Shown here: positions 1 through 7,918 of the stretch, in pieces | Numbering within the stretch: position 1 is the stretch's first letter | How the letters are laid out: each line of letters starts with the position of its first letter | Assembly (NCBI RefSeq): GCF_001981525.1 | Contig: NZ_MPSB01000006.1 | Span: forward strand, 116,385-180,384 | DNA: 64,000 bases | Direction: 5' to 3' | Origin: Sphingomonas jeddahensis | GTDB lineage: Bacteria; Pseudomonadota; Alphaproteobacteria; Sphingomonadales; Sphingomonadaceae | The notes under the pieces: generated by a model | Database searches by the model: none | Seen by the model: only the letters and a program-made list of their open reading frames with translations | What the model was told of the DNA's origin: nothing | Translations under genes and position numbers: made by a program

Positions 1-2
1 CA

Positions 3-194
3 CCGGTGGTGGAACTGCCGAGTGACCTGGCGGTGCTGCTGGTGGAAATGACGGCGCGGCAGGCGGCGTCGCCAACCGCCACAATTTACGCCCGCTCGGC
101 GCGCGTGCGGCTCGATTCACCGCTGTTCGCGCCGGTGGATGGGGCATTCAACGGACCGGTGGCGCAAGCGATGATGCAATGGAAGGACGATTGA
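3..194 (+). CDS. C-terminal fragment of an unidentified protein, cut by the window edge
   Basis: The frame is open from the left edge to a TGA at 192-194 and gives about 63 residues ending in MMQWKDD. A GTG lies at position 6, but the frame continues upstream, so this is read as the 3' end of a longer gene. The segment is weakly hydrophilic and has no motif I recognise, so I assign no function. It is followed after 100 bp by sciP on the same strand. That gap shows no clear terminator. Confidence 0.5.
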   Translation, partial: PVVELPSDLAVLLVEMTARQAASPTATIYARSARVRLDSPLFAPVDGAFNGPVAQAMMQWKDD

Positions 195-294
195 ACACCC
201 TGTTTACCGATGGGCCGTAAAGGCAGAGGCAGGCGTACCGCCCGCTCAGGATTTGTCAGATGGAAAGGGGGCGCCCGCCCCTAGCCGAGGTTGA

Positions 295-597
295 ATGATG
301 ATCGAGAACCAGAAAATTCGTCCGGCGCGGGTCATCGGCCCGCTTGGCGAGCCGTTGACGCTCGAATCTCTGCCGCCCCCAAGCACCACGCGATGGGTGG
401 TGAGGCGCAAGGCCGAAGTGGTCGCTGCCGTGAATGGCGGGCTGTTGACGGTGGACGAGGTGTGCGCCCGCTATGGGCTCACCGTCGAGGAGTTCGCCGG
501 CTGGCAGCGTGCGATCGACCGCTCCGGCATGCCCGGACTGCGGGTCACGCGCATCCAGCATTACAAGTCGTTGTACGAGCGCCAGCAGAAGTTCTGA
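295..597 (+). CDS. sciP: SciP-like cell-cycle regulator (DUF1153), CtrA inhibitor family
   Basis: The protein has 100 residues, close to the usual 90-100 for the family. SciP is an alphaproteobacterial helix-turn-helix protein; in Caulobacter it binds DNA and blocks CtrA-activated transcription in late cell cycle. The conserved core is visible in order: GPLGEPLTLESLPPP near the N terminus, then RWVVRRKAEVVAAVNGGLL, then a helix-turn-helix with VDEVCARYGLTVEEFAGW, ending with RVTRIQHYK. Two adjacent ATG codons at 295 and 298 can start it. The gene stands alone between an unknown gene and a GlsB-like gene. Family assignment is strong; the CtrA-inhibitor role is carried over from Caulobacter. 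Confidence 0.93.
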   Translation: MMIENQKIRPARVIGPLGEPLTLESLPPPSTTRWVVRRKAEVVAAVNGGLLTVDEVCARYGLTVEEFAGWQRAIDRSGMPGLRVTRIQHYKSLYERQQKF

Positions 598-656
598 GGT
601 AGCGGGTTACGCGGGCGGAACAAACTTCGGCTGTCAAGAGTCTTTTCCCCAGCGCC

Positions 657-674
657 CGGCCGGTCGGGCCGTTT
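657..674 (+). terminator. possible weak terminator after sciP
   Basis: A short GC stem pairs 657-661 (CGGCC) with 667-671 (GGCCG) and is followed by TTT at 672-674. The stem is only five pairs, so it may be no more than a weak pause site. It lies 60 bp after the sciP stop and just before the Shine-Dalgarno sequence of the next gene. Confidence 0.3.
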
Positions 675-694
675 AACCGCAGGGGAGTAAGTTT

Positions 695-952
695 ATGGGT
701 ATCATTCTCTGGTTGATCGTCGGCGGCGTGATTGGCTGGCTGGCCAGCATCATTATGCGCACTGACGCCCAGCAGGGCATCTTTCTCAACATCGTCGTTG
801 GCATCGTTGGGGCGTTCATCGGCGGCCTGGTCGTTTCGGGCGGTTCGATCAACAGTGCGCCGCTGACGCTGACGTCGTTCTTGGTGTCGCTGCTTGGTGC
901 GGTGATCCTGCTCGCGATCGTCAACCTGGTCCGTCGCGGCAGCGTGCGCTAA
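695..952 (+). CDS. GlsB/YeaQ/YmgE family small membrane protein
   Basis: The protein has 85 residues and three hydrophobic segments: about 3-21, 29-48 and 60-79. The start MGIILWLIVGGVIGWLAS and the glycine-rich middle VVGIVGAFIGG are typical of the GlsB/YeaQ/YmgE (transglycosylase-associated) family. These are small inner-membrane proteins, often stress-induced, whose molecular function is poorly known. A good Shine-Dalgarno sequence (AGGGGAG, 681-687) precedes the ATG. The gene is monocistronic and closes with an intrinsic terminator at 981-1010. Confidence 0.9.
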   Translation: MGIILWLIVGGVIGWLASIIMRTDAQQGIFLNIVVGIVGAFIGGLVVSGGSINSAPLTLTSFLVSLLGAVILLAIVNLVRRGSVR

Positions 953-980
953 CACGCACCACCGCCACGACGTGGAATAA

Positions 981-1010
981 CGGCCGCTCGGGTGACCGAG
1001 CGGCCGTTTT
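981..1010 (+). terminator. intrinsic terminator between converging genes
   Basis: A perfect 11-bp stem pairs 981-991 (CGGCCGCTCGG) with 996-1006 (CCGAGCGGCCG) around a GTGA loop. TTTT follows on the plus strand. It ends the GlsB-like transcript and lies just before the stop of the converging SIMPL gene at 1016, so it may act on both strands. Confidence 0.88.
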
Positions 1011-1015
1011 CATTT

Positions 1016-1735
1016 TTATTTCAGCAGAAAGCGCACAACCACGGTCGCGCTGACTTCGGTTTCGCCGGGCAGCATCTCCGTGGCTGCGTCCGCCTTAACA
1101 GCACGGGCGTACAGCACTGGCGGACGGGGTTGATCGCCGCGGTTCTCGCCCTGCTCCCCGATCGACACGATACGATCGACGCGCAGGCCGGCGGCCTGAG
1201 CGTAGAGTTCGGCACGGGCGCGGGCGCGCTTCACCGCATCAACTCGCGCTTCGTCGAGCGCTGCCTCGGGCCCGTCGATCGACAATTGCGGGCCATCGAT
1301 CTGGTTCGCACCAGCCTTGACCAATGCATCCAGCGCCGCGCCAGTCTTTGCGATGTCCCGGAAGGTGACGGACACGGTGTTGCTTGCCTGATAGCCGGTG
1401 ATCGCTGGCGGCTGATTTTCGGCATAGCGATATTGCGGAGACAGGCCGACGCTGGCGGTGGCGATGTCACGCGGCGCGATGCCCGCGGCGCGAAGCGCCT
1501 TGATGACGCTGGCCATTCGCGCGGCGTTCTCGGCGGAAGCAGCGGCGGCGGTCGGCGCCTGGGTGACGACGCCGGCGCGCAGCGTCGCGACGTCGGGCAC
1601 GCGCGAGACTTCGCCCGTCGCCATCACATCCAGGATTGTCGCATCCGGAAGGATCGGGGTGGCGGGCGCGTTCTGGGCCAGCGCGGGGGTGCCGGCCGCA
1701 GCGGCAAGCATCATTGAGGCGACGAAATAGCGCAT
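1016..1735 (-). CDS. SIMPL domain (DUF541) exported protein
   Basis: The protein has 239 residues. Residues 1-20 form a signal peptide (MRYFVASMMLAAAAG, then PALA before QNAP), so the protein should be periplasmic or outer-membrane facing. The rest is a SIMPL/DUF541 domain: VMATGEVSRVPDVATLRAG, a long alpha-helical middle with NAARMASVIKALRAAGI, the repeat YQASNTVSVTFRD, and the end VSATVVVRFLL. The biochemical role of this family in bacteria is not settled; oxidative stress and envelope roles have been proposed. It is transcribed away from the RND efflux operon across a 185-bp spacer. Confidence 0.9.
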   Translation of the reverse strand: MRYFVASMMLAAAAGTPALAQNAPATPILPDATILDVMATGEVSRVPDVATLRAGVVTQAPTAAAASAENAARMASVIKALRAAGIAPRDIATASVGLSPQYRYAENQPPAITGYQASNTVSVTFRDIAKTGAALDALVKAGANQIDGPQLSIDGPEAALDEARVDAVKRARARAELYAQAAGLRVDRIVSIGEQGENRGDQPRPPVLYARAVKADAATEMLPGETEVSATVVVRFLLK

Positions 1736-1920
1736 GCGTGTTTAACTCCGGATAATCGGTTCGTCGCCTCTGGAGCGCCGTTGAACAACATAGGCTGAAC
1801 GAGCGCCGCTTGTGGCATCCTCCTGAATCTGTCATGCAACCAATGGGGGTAACCGGCGCTTGAGCCCGGTGATTTATTCATATAACACAGCTGTGGGTAG
1901 AGGCAGCGGGCGGTCACCGC

Positions 1921-3126
1921 ATGGTGCCTGAGCGGGATGTAGGGTGCATGAATCACGAAGCCGGCAGTCTGGATGGCGAGACACTGCTGATCGAGGGGCC
2001 GGATAATGGCGCGCGGCGGCGGCGTCGCATCCTCATCATCGCGATCGTCGCGGTGCTGGCGCTGGCACTTGTGGGCTGGTTCCTGCTGCGCGACGGTGAA
2101 GCAGCGCCCGCCGCCAGTTCCGCCGCCAGTCAAGCGCCCAGCGTCACCGTCGTAGTGCCCGGACGTGCCGATGTCGCACGCGCGATCAACGTCAACGGCA
2201 CGCTTGCCGCGAAGCGCGAAATGCCGGTCGGCGTGGCGGGCGAGGGCGGCATGGTGACGCGCGTGCTGGTCGAGCCGGGCCAGTGGGTGCGCGAGGGCCA
2301 GGTTCTCGCACTGGTCGATCGGTCGGTGCAGACGCAGACCGCCGCCAGCCTGGCTGCGCAGGTAAATGTCGCGCGGGCGGACCTGACGCTCGCGCAGGCC
2401 GAACTGGAGCGAGCGCAGCAGTTGGTCGGGCGGGGCTTCATCAGCCAGGCGGATGTGCAGCGGCGCATTGCGACGCGCGATGCAGCGGCGGCGCGGGTCA
2501 AGGTGGCACAGGCTGCCTCCTCCGAGCAGCGGGCGCGCAACGGCCGGCTCGACATCCGCGCGCCGGAAGCGGGCCTGGTGCTGACGCGGCAGGTGGAGCC
2601 GGGGCAAATCATCAGTTCCGCTTCGGGCACGCTGTTCCGCATGGCCAAGGGCGGCGAGATGGAGATGCGCGCGCAAATGGCGGAGGACGATCTCGTCACG
2701 CTGAAGCCGGGCGCATCGGCCACCGTCACCCCGGTCGGCAGCACGCGGAAGTTTGCGGGTCGCGTGTGGCAGGTGTCGCCGGTGATCGATCCGCAGACGC
2801 GCCAGGGTATTGCCCGCATCCAGGTGCCTTACGATCCGGCGCTGCGGCCCGGCGGCTTCGCCTCCGCCAGCATTGTTCGCGGCGACGCCAGTCTGCCCGA
2901 ATTGCCACAATCGGCGATCCTCAGCGACGAAAAGGGCAATTACGTCTATATCGTCAACAAGGATAACGTCGTGCAGCGACGCAACGTGCGGCTCGGCACA
3001 GTCAGCGATACGTCCGTGGCAGTCGCCGACGGCCTGGACGGCACCGAACGCGTGGTGGTGTCGGCGGGTGCTTTCCTCAACCCGGGGCAGAAGATCGCCC
3101 CGGTGTTGAGCAAGCCGGGAGCATGA
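1921..3126 (+). CDS. RND efflux periplasmic adaptor (membrane fusion protein)
   Basis: The protein has up to 401 residues. A second ATG at 1948 gives 392 residues and is equally plausible, since neither start has a strong ribosome binding site. Residues about 37-56 form one membrane anchor after an Arg-rich stretch. The family order follows: a barrel/lipoyl strand with VTRVLVEPGQWVREGQVLA, an alpha-hairpin with repeated Ala/Gln heptads (about 145-205), the second lipoyl half DIRAPEAGLVLTRQVEPGQII, a beta-barrel ATVTPVGSTRKFAGRVWQVSP, and a membrane-proximal domain. It links an RND pump to an outer-membrane channel. The pump gene starts 4 bp downstream. No outer-membrane factor or local regulator gene is present. 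Confidence 0.93.
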   Translation: MVPERDVGCMNHEAGSLDGETLLIEGPDNGARRRRRILIIAIVAVLALALVGWFLLRDGEAAPAASSAASQAPSVTVVVPGRADVARAINVNGTLAAKREMPVGVAGEGGMVTRVLVEPGQWVREGQVLALVDRSVQTQTAASLAAQVNVARADLTLAQAELERAQQLVGRGFISQADVQRRIATRDAAAARVKVAQAASSEQRARNGRLDIRAPEAGLVLTRQVEPGQIISSASGTLFRMAKGGEMEMRAQMAEDDLVTLKPGASATVTPVGSTRKFAGRVWQVSPVIDPQTRQGIARIQVPYDPALRPGGFASASIVRGDASLPELPQSAILSDEKGNYVYIVNKDNVVQRRNVRLGTVSDTSVAVADGLDGTERVVVSAGAFLNPGQKIAPVLSKPGA

Positions 3127-3130
3127 CGGC

Positions 3131-6100
3131 ATGAACTTCCGCAACATCTCGGCCTGGTCGATCCGGAACCCGGTTCCGGTGATCGTGCTGTTCGTGATCC
3201 TGACGGTGGCCGGCATCGTCAGCTTCATCCGCATGGACATCAACCGCGAGCCGGACATCGATTTCCCGGCCGTCGCGGTCGAGATTACGCAGCCGGGCGC
3301 CGCGCCGAGTGAGCTAGAAACCCAGATCACGCAGCGCGTCGAGGCGGCGGTGCGCACCGTGGAAGGCGTCGACGAGCTCCAGTCCTTCGTCAGCGAAGGC
3401 AATTCCACGACGATGATCCAGCTGGACATCGGCACGCCGGTCGATCGTGCGGTGAACGAGGTGCGCGACGCCGTTACCCAGATCCGCTCCAACCTGCCCG
3501 AAGGCATATTGGAGCCGCAGATCAGCCGCGTGAAGATCAACGACGACGATCTCGGCAGCTATTCCGCCTCCGCCACCGACATGACGGTGGAACAGCTCAG
3601 CTGGTACATCGACAATACCGTCACCAAGGAATTGCTTTCCGTCGAGGGCATGGGCGGCGTTGAGCGCAACGGCGGGGTCGATCGCGAGATCCGCGTGATC
3701 CTCGATCCGGCCAAGCTCGCCGCTTATGGGCTGACCGCGACGCAGATCAACCAGCAGCTGCGGCAGGTGAACCTCGACGCGGCGGGCGGCCGGGCGGAGA
3801 TCGCCGGGGCGGAGCAATCGGTGCGCGTGCTGGGCAATGCGGACACCGCTTATGCGTTGGGCGAGACCCAGATCATCGCCGGCAACGGGCGCACGATCAA
3901 GCTGAACGCAGTCGCGACGGTACGTGACCTCTATGCGGAGCAACGATCGGCCGCGTCGGTCGATGGGCGCCCAGTCATCACCTTCGATTTCAAGCGCGCC
4001 AAGGGCTATTCGGAAGTCAGCGTCTTCCGCGAAGCGAAGAAGAAGCTGGAGGAGCTGGAGAAGCGCAATCCGCAGGTGAAGTTCCGGCTGCGCATCGACG
4101 GCTCCAAATATGCTGTCGAGCAATATGAAAGCGCGATCCATGCGATGATCGAGGGCGCAGTGCTCGCGGTGTTCATCGTGTTCCTGTTCCTGCGCGACAA
4201 ACGGGCAACCTTTATCTCCGCCCTCGCCATTCCGCTGTCAGCGATTCCCGCCTTCTGGTTCATGGACCTGATGGGTTTTTCGCTGAACAGTATGACGTTG
4301 CTGGCGCTGAGCCTGGTGGCAGGCGTGCTGGTCGATGACGCGATCGTCGAGATCGAGAATATCGTCCGCCACATGCGGATGGGCAAATCGGCCTATCAGG
4401 CATCGATCGACGCCGCGGACGAGATCGGGCTTGCCGTGCTGGCGACCACAATGGCGATCGTCGCGGTGTTCCTGCCCGTCGGCCTGATGCCGGGCGTGTC
4501 GGGGCAGTTCTTCAAGAATTTTGGCCTCACCGTCGTCGTTGCGGTGCTGATGAGCCTTGCCGTGGCGCGCATGATCACGCCGATGATCGCGGCCTATTTC
4601 CTGAAATCCGCCGGCCCCGAATCGCATGGCGAGGGGCGTCTGATGGACGCCTATATGGCGGTGCTGCGCTGGACGATGGATCCGGGCAAGTCGCTGGCGG
4701 TGCGTGCGCGCGGCGGACTCCGGCGCGTCACGGGCTATCTCTACGACCATCGTATCTGGACGGTGGGCATCGGTGCGCTGGCGTTCCTGCTGACGGTGCT
4801 GGGCTTTGCCAGCCTGCCGATGCAGTTCCAGCCGTCGATCGACCAAGAGCGCTCCGCCGTCACCATCACGATGGCGCCGGGCGCGACGCTGGCGCAGACC
4901 GAGGCAACGGTGCACCGCGTGTACGAGCTGCTGCGCGACGAGCCGGAGGTGGACTCGATCTATACCCGCTCCTTCGTCGGCAATGGCCGCGTGGTCGTGC
5001 AGTTCAAGGAAAAGCCGTCGCTCAACGACCGCATTCGTGCGCTGTTCGGCGGTGACATCGGCGACAAGCGTGAAAAGACATCGACCGAGTTCGAGCGCGC
5101 CCTGGCGCCGGAGCTTGCCAAGATCCCGGACGCGCGGGTGAATTTCCAGTCGCAGTTCGGCTGGGGCGACAACAACCGCGACGTGTCAGTGACGCTGGGT
5201 AGCGACGATCCGGTGCTGCTGCGCCAGACGGCGGACAAGATCGTGGCGGAAATGGGCGGGGTGCCGGGCTTGCTCGCGCCGCGCATCGCCGGCGATCTCA
5301 ACCGGCCTGAAATCGTCATCAAGCCGCGGCTCAACCTCGCGGCCGATCTGGGCGTGACGACCAGCGCGCTGTCCAGTGCGATTCGCATCGCGACTTTGGG
5401 CGATATCGACCAGAACAGCGCGCGCTTCTCGCTTAACGATCGACAGATCCCGATCCGCGTCGCGCTGGAACAATCGTCGCGCACCAGCATGGCGACGATC
5501 CGCAACCTGCCGGTGCAGACGCAGAACGGCGGGTCGGTGCCGCTGTCGGTGGTGGCGGAGATCGGCTTCGGTTCGGGCCCAACCAAGATCAACCGGCTGA
5601 ACCAACAACGCCAGCTGACGATCGGCGCTGATCTGTCGCCGGGGCTGATCCTCTCCAATGCAATGCAGCAGGTGAACCAGCTGCCGTCGATGAAGAACCT
5701 GCCCATCGGCGTGCAGAAGATGAGCGTCGGCCAGGCCAAGTGGCAGATGGAGATGCTGATCAACTTCGTCATCGCGGTGATCGCAGGCGTGTTCCTCGTC
5801 TTTTCGGTGCTGGTGCTGCTGTACCGCCGGTTGCTGCCGCCGCTGGTCAACATGGGGTCGCTGCTGCTCGCGCCGTTGGGCGGCGTCCTGGCGCTGATGA
5901 TCACCGGGCATCCGCTGTCGATGCCGGTGTTTATCGGGCTGCTGATGCTGCTCGGCATCGTCGCCAAGAATTCGATCCTGCTGATCGATTTCGCACTGGA
6001 GGAGATGAACCAGGGTGTGCCGATCTACGACGCGGTGGTCGATGCTGGGCACAAGCGTGCGCAGCCGATCGTGATGACCACGGTGGCGATGGTCGCCGGC

Positions 6101-6397
6101 ATGGTGCCGACCGCACTAGCGCTGACCGGCGACGGCGCATGGCGCGCGCCGATGGGCATCGTGGTGATCGGCGGTCTGATCGTCTCCACCTTGCTGACGC
6201 TGCTGATCGTGCCGGCCTCGTTCAGCCTGTCGGTCGGGATCGAGCGGCGTATCGGCCCGTGGCTCGGGCGCAAGCTGCTGACCTATCAGCCGGGCGACGA
6301 CGAGACGCCGCTGATCGACCACAAGCCCGGCGGCGGCCCGCTGCCGGCGCCGCATGGCCGCATCGGCTATCGTGACGGTGACGCGCCGGCCGAGTGA
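3131..6397 (+). CDS. RND family efflux transporter permease (AcrB/MdtB type)
   Basis: The protein has 1088 residues, slightly longer than the usual 1030-1060, with a polar C-terminal tail of about 40 residues. RND pumps export drugs, dyes or lipophilic compounds from inner membrane and periplasm using proton force. The N terminus (SAWSIRNPVPVIVLFVILTVAG) is the first membrane helix, followed by the porter domain. The proton relay residues are present: the Asp pair in AGVLVDDAIVEIEN and the Lys in LGIVAKNSILLIDF. Two blocks of membrane helices flank a second large periplasmic loop, as expected from the internal duplication. It forms an operon with the adaptor 4 bp upstream. The substrate cannot be read from sequence. 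Confidence 0.95.
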   Translation: MNFRNISAWSIRNPVPVIVLFVILTVAGIVSFIRMDINREPDIDFPAVAVEITQPGAAPSELETQITQRVEAAVRTVEGVDELQSFVSEGNSTTMIQLDIGTPVDRAVNEVRDAVTQIRSNLPEGILEPQISRVKINDDDLGSYSASATDMTVEQLSWYIDNTVTKELLSVEGMGGVERNGGVDREIRVILDPAKLAAYGLTATQINQQLRQVNLDAAGGRAEIAGAEQSVRVLGNADTAYALGETQIIAGNGRTIKLNAVATVRDLYAEQRSAASVDGRPVITFDFKRAKGYSEVSVFREAKKKLEELEKRNPQVKFRLRIDGSKYAVEQYESAIHAMIEGAVLAVFIVFLFLRDKRATFISALAIPLSAIPAFWFMDLMGFSLNSMTLLALSLVAGVLVDDAIVEIENIVRHMRMGKSAYQASIDAADEIGLAVLATTMAIVAVFLPVGLMPGVSGQFFKNFGLTVVVAVLMSLAVARMITPMIAAYFLKSAGPESHGEGRLMDAYMAVLRWTMDPGKSLAVRARGGLRRVTGYLYDHRIWTVGIGALAFLLTVLGFASLPMQFQPSIDQERSAVTITMAPGATLAQTEATVHRVYELLRDEPEVDSIYTRSFVGNGRVVVQFKEKPSLNDRIRALFGGDIGDKREKTSTEFERALAPELAKIPDARVNFQSQFGWGDNNRDVSVTLGSDDPVLLRQTADKIVAEMGGVPGLLAPRIAGDLNRPEIVIKPRLNLAADLGVTTSALSSAIRIATLGDIDQNSARFSLNDRQIPIRVALEQSSRTSMATIRNLPVQTQNGGSVPLSVVAEIGFGSGPTKINRLNQQRQLTIGADLSPGLILSNAMQQVNQLPSMKNLPIGVQKMSVGQAKWQMEMLINFVIAVIAGVFLVFSVLVLLYRRLLPPLVNMGSLLLAPLGGVLALMITGHPLSMPVFIGLLMLLGIVAKNSILLIDFALEEMNQGVPIYDAVVDAGHKRAQPIVMTTVAMVAGMVPTALALTGDGAWRAPMGIVVIGGLIVSTLLTLLIVPASFSLSVGIERRIGPWLGRKLLTYQPGDDETPLIDHKPGGGPLPAPHGRIGYRDGDAPAE

Positions 6398-6421
6398 GCG
6401 GGCGTTGCAATGAACTCTTGA

Positions 6422-6445
6422 ACAATCCCCCTTCTGGGGGATTGT
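6422..6445 (+). promoter_or_regulatory. strong hairpin just upstream of the DUF445 ribosome binding site
   Basis: A perfect 10-bp stem pairs 6422-6431 (ACAATCCCCC) with 6436-6445 (GGGGGATTGT) around TTCT. No T-run follows. The 3' arm ends 7 bases before the ATG at 6453, right against the purine stretch GCGAGG. It may end or protect the RND transcript, or affect initiation of the next gene. Confidence 0.5.
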
Positions 6446-6452
6446 GCGAGGC

Positions 6453-7718
6453 ATGATGCCCCTCGCGCTGCGGCGCCCATCGCGAATTCCTGTGCCGGCG
6501 GGGCTGGTGCGCATGCGCCTGATCGCCACCGGCATGCTGGTGGCGATGGCGGTGGCGTTCCTCGTCGCGCGGGGGCTTGAGGCGAACCACCCGGGGTGGG
6601 GCTTCGTGCGCGCCTTTGCCGAGGCGGCGATGGTCGGCGGGCTGGCGGATTGGTTCGCGGTGACGGCGCTGTTCCGCCATCCGTTGGCGCTGCCGATCCC
6701 GCACACTGCGATCATCCCGCGTAACAAGGATCGCATCGGCGACCAGCTTGCGGTGTTCCTGCGCGATTACTTCCTGATCCCCGTGGTGGTCGCGCGGCGG
6801 ATGCGGCGGATGGACGTGGCCAGCGTTGCCGGCCGCTGGCTCGCCAATCCCTCCGCCGGCAGCAAGCGGGTGACGCGCGGCGCGTCGCGGCTGGCGGTGG
6901 AGGTGCTCCAGGCGCTCGACCAGGAGCGGCTGGGCGGCATGGTGCGCGGCGCGATGGTGCAGCAGGTGCGCCGCATCGAGCTGTCGCCGCTGATCGGCCG
7001 TGCGTTGGAGGCGGCGATGGCGGAGAACCGCCACCAGCCGATCCTGGACGGCATCGTGCGCTGGGCGGGGCGCGTACTCGACAGCAACCAGCAGCTGATC
7101 CGCAACATGGTGCACGAACGCGCCGGCAGCATCCTGCGCTGGACCGGGCTGGACGAGACGATCGCCACCAAGATCATCGACGGGCTCGACAAGATGCTGG
7201 TCGACATGGCGGAACAGCCCGACCACCCGCTGCGCACCAAGGCGGAGGAAGGGCTAGCGACGCTCGCGCGCGATCTCCAGCACAAGCCGGAGATGCGCGA
7301 GCGGGTGGAATCGCTCAAGCTTGCCTTACTCGAGAACCCGGCGATGCAAAGCTGGATCAACGGCTTGTGGGAACAGGCGCGCCACGCCATGCTGCGGGCC
7401 GCACGAGATCCCGAGCGGCTGCTGGCGGGTGGCATGGGCGAGATGCTGCGCCAGCTCGGCCACACGCTGGAACGTGACGCGCGGCTGCGCAATACGCTCA
7501 ATCGCTATGTGCGGCGCGTCGCGGTGGGGACGGCAGCGGATTATGGCGACGTGATCGTCGGTCTGGTCTCCGAAACGGTGCGCGGCTGGGACGCGCAGAC
7601 CATCACCCAGCGGCTGGAACATGCGGTGGGCAAGGACCTGCAGTTCATCCGCATCAACGGCACTTTAGTGGGCGGCATGGTGGGGCTGGCGATCCATGCG
7701 GTGGACGTGGCGTTGTAA
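6453..7718 (+). CDS. DUF445 family membrane protein
   Basis: The protein has 421 residues from ATG 6453; a GTG at 6444 lies inside the hairpin and is less likely. A membrane segment near the N terminus (LIATGMLVAMAVAFLVARGL) is followed by the family signature AMVGGLADWFAVTALFRHPLALPIPHTAIIPRNKDRIG. A long helical cytoplasmic or periplasmic part follows, and a C-terminal hydrophobic segment (INGTLVGGMVGLAIHAV) closes it. DUF445 proteins (YjiN/YheB type) are widespread and their function is unknown. The gene stands alone between the RND operon and the Mla operon. Confidence 0.9.
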   Translation: MMPLALRRPSRIPVPAGLVRMRLIATGMLVAMAVAFLVARGLEANHPGWGFVRAFAEAAMVGGLADWFAVTALFRHPLALPIPHTAIIPRNKDRIGDQLAVFLRDYFLIPVVVARRMRRMDVASVAGRWLANPSAGSKRVTRGASRLAVEVLQALDQERLGGMVRGAMVQQVRRIELSPLIGRALEAAMAENRHQPILDGIVRWAGRVLDSNQQLIRNMVHERAGSILRWTGLDETIATKIIDGLDKMLVDMAEQPDHPLRTKAEEGLATLARDLQHKPEMRERVESLKLALLENPAMQSWINGLWEQARHAMLRAARDPERLLAGGMGEMLRQLGHTLERDARLRNTLNRYVRRVAVGTAADYGDVIVGLVSETVRGWDAQTITQRLEHAVGKDLQFIRINGTLVGGMVGLAIHAVDVAL

Positions 7719-7730
7719 GGCTTTGACAGG

Positions 7731-7820
7731 CTTTCACCGTTCGCCCTGAGCTTGTCGAAGGGCTGCCTTGCGTTGCGAGGAAGGGCAGGGCTTCGACAGG
7801 CTCAGCCCGACCGGGGAGCG
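7731..7820. repeat. family A palindromic element
   Basis: The left arm around 7739-7762 carries CCTGAGCTTGTCGAAG. The right arm around 7790-7808 carries the inverted form CTTCGACAGGCTCAG. The two arms face each other across about 30 bp. Family A members recur at 12985, 18297, 34528, 39175 and 50063. Confidence 0.85.
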
Positions 7821-7918
7821 CCTTAGTCGTGCAGCCACCTTCTGAACGAGCGTGCAACAACCGGACGCGCTGTACGTTCGTCTTGCCGAGATGCGGGGAT
7901 TCCCGCAAAGGGTGGGGA

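Noticed and set aside
1711..3540. 609-residue minus-strand frame across the RND adaptor gene
   Set aside because: It spans the efflux adaptor and part of the permease in antisense and shows no domain; a GC-driven shadow.
7829..7918. Thirty extra N-terminal residues of MlaE
   Set aside because: They come from sequence next to a family A repeat and are unlike the family; ATG 7919 has a proper ribosome binding sequence.
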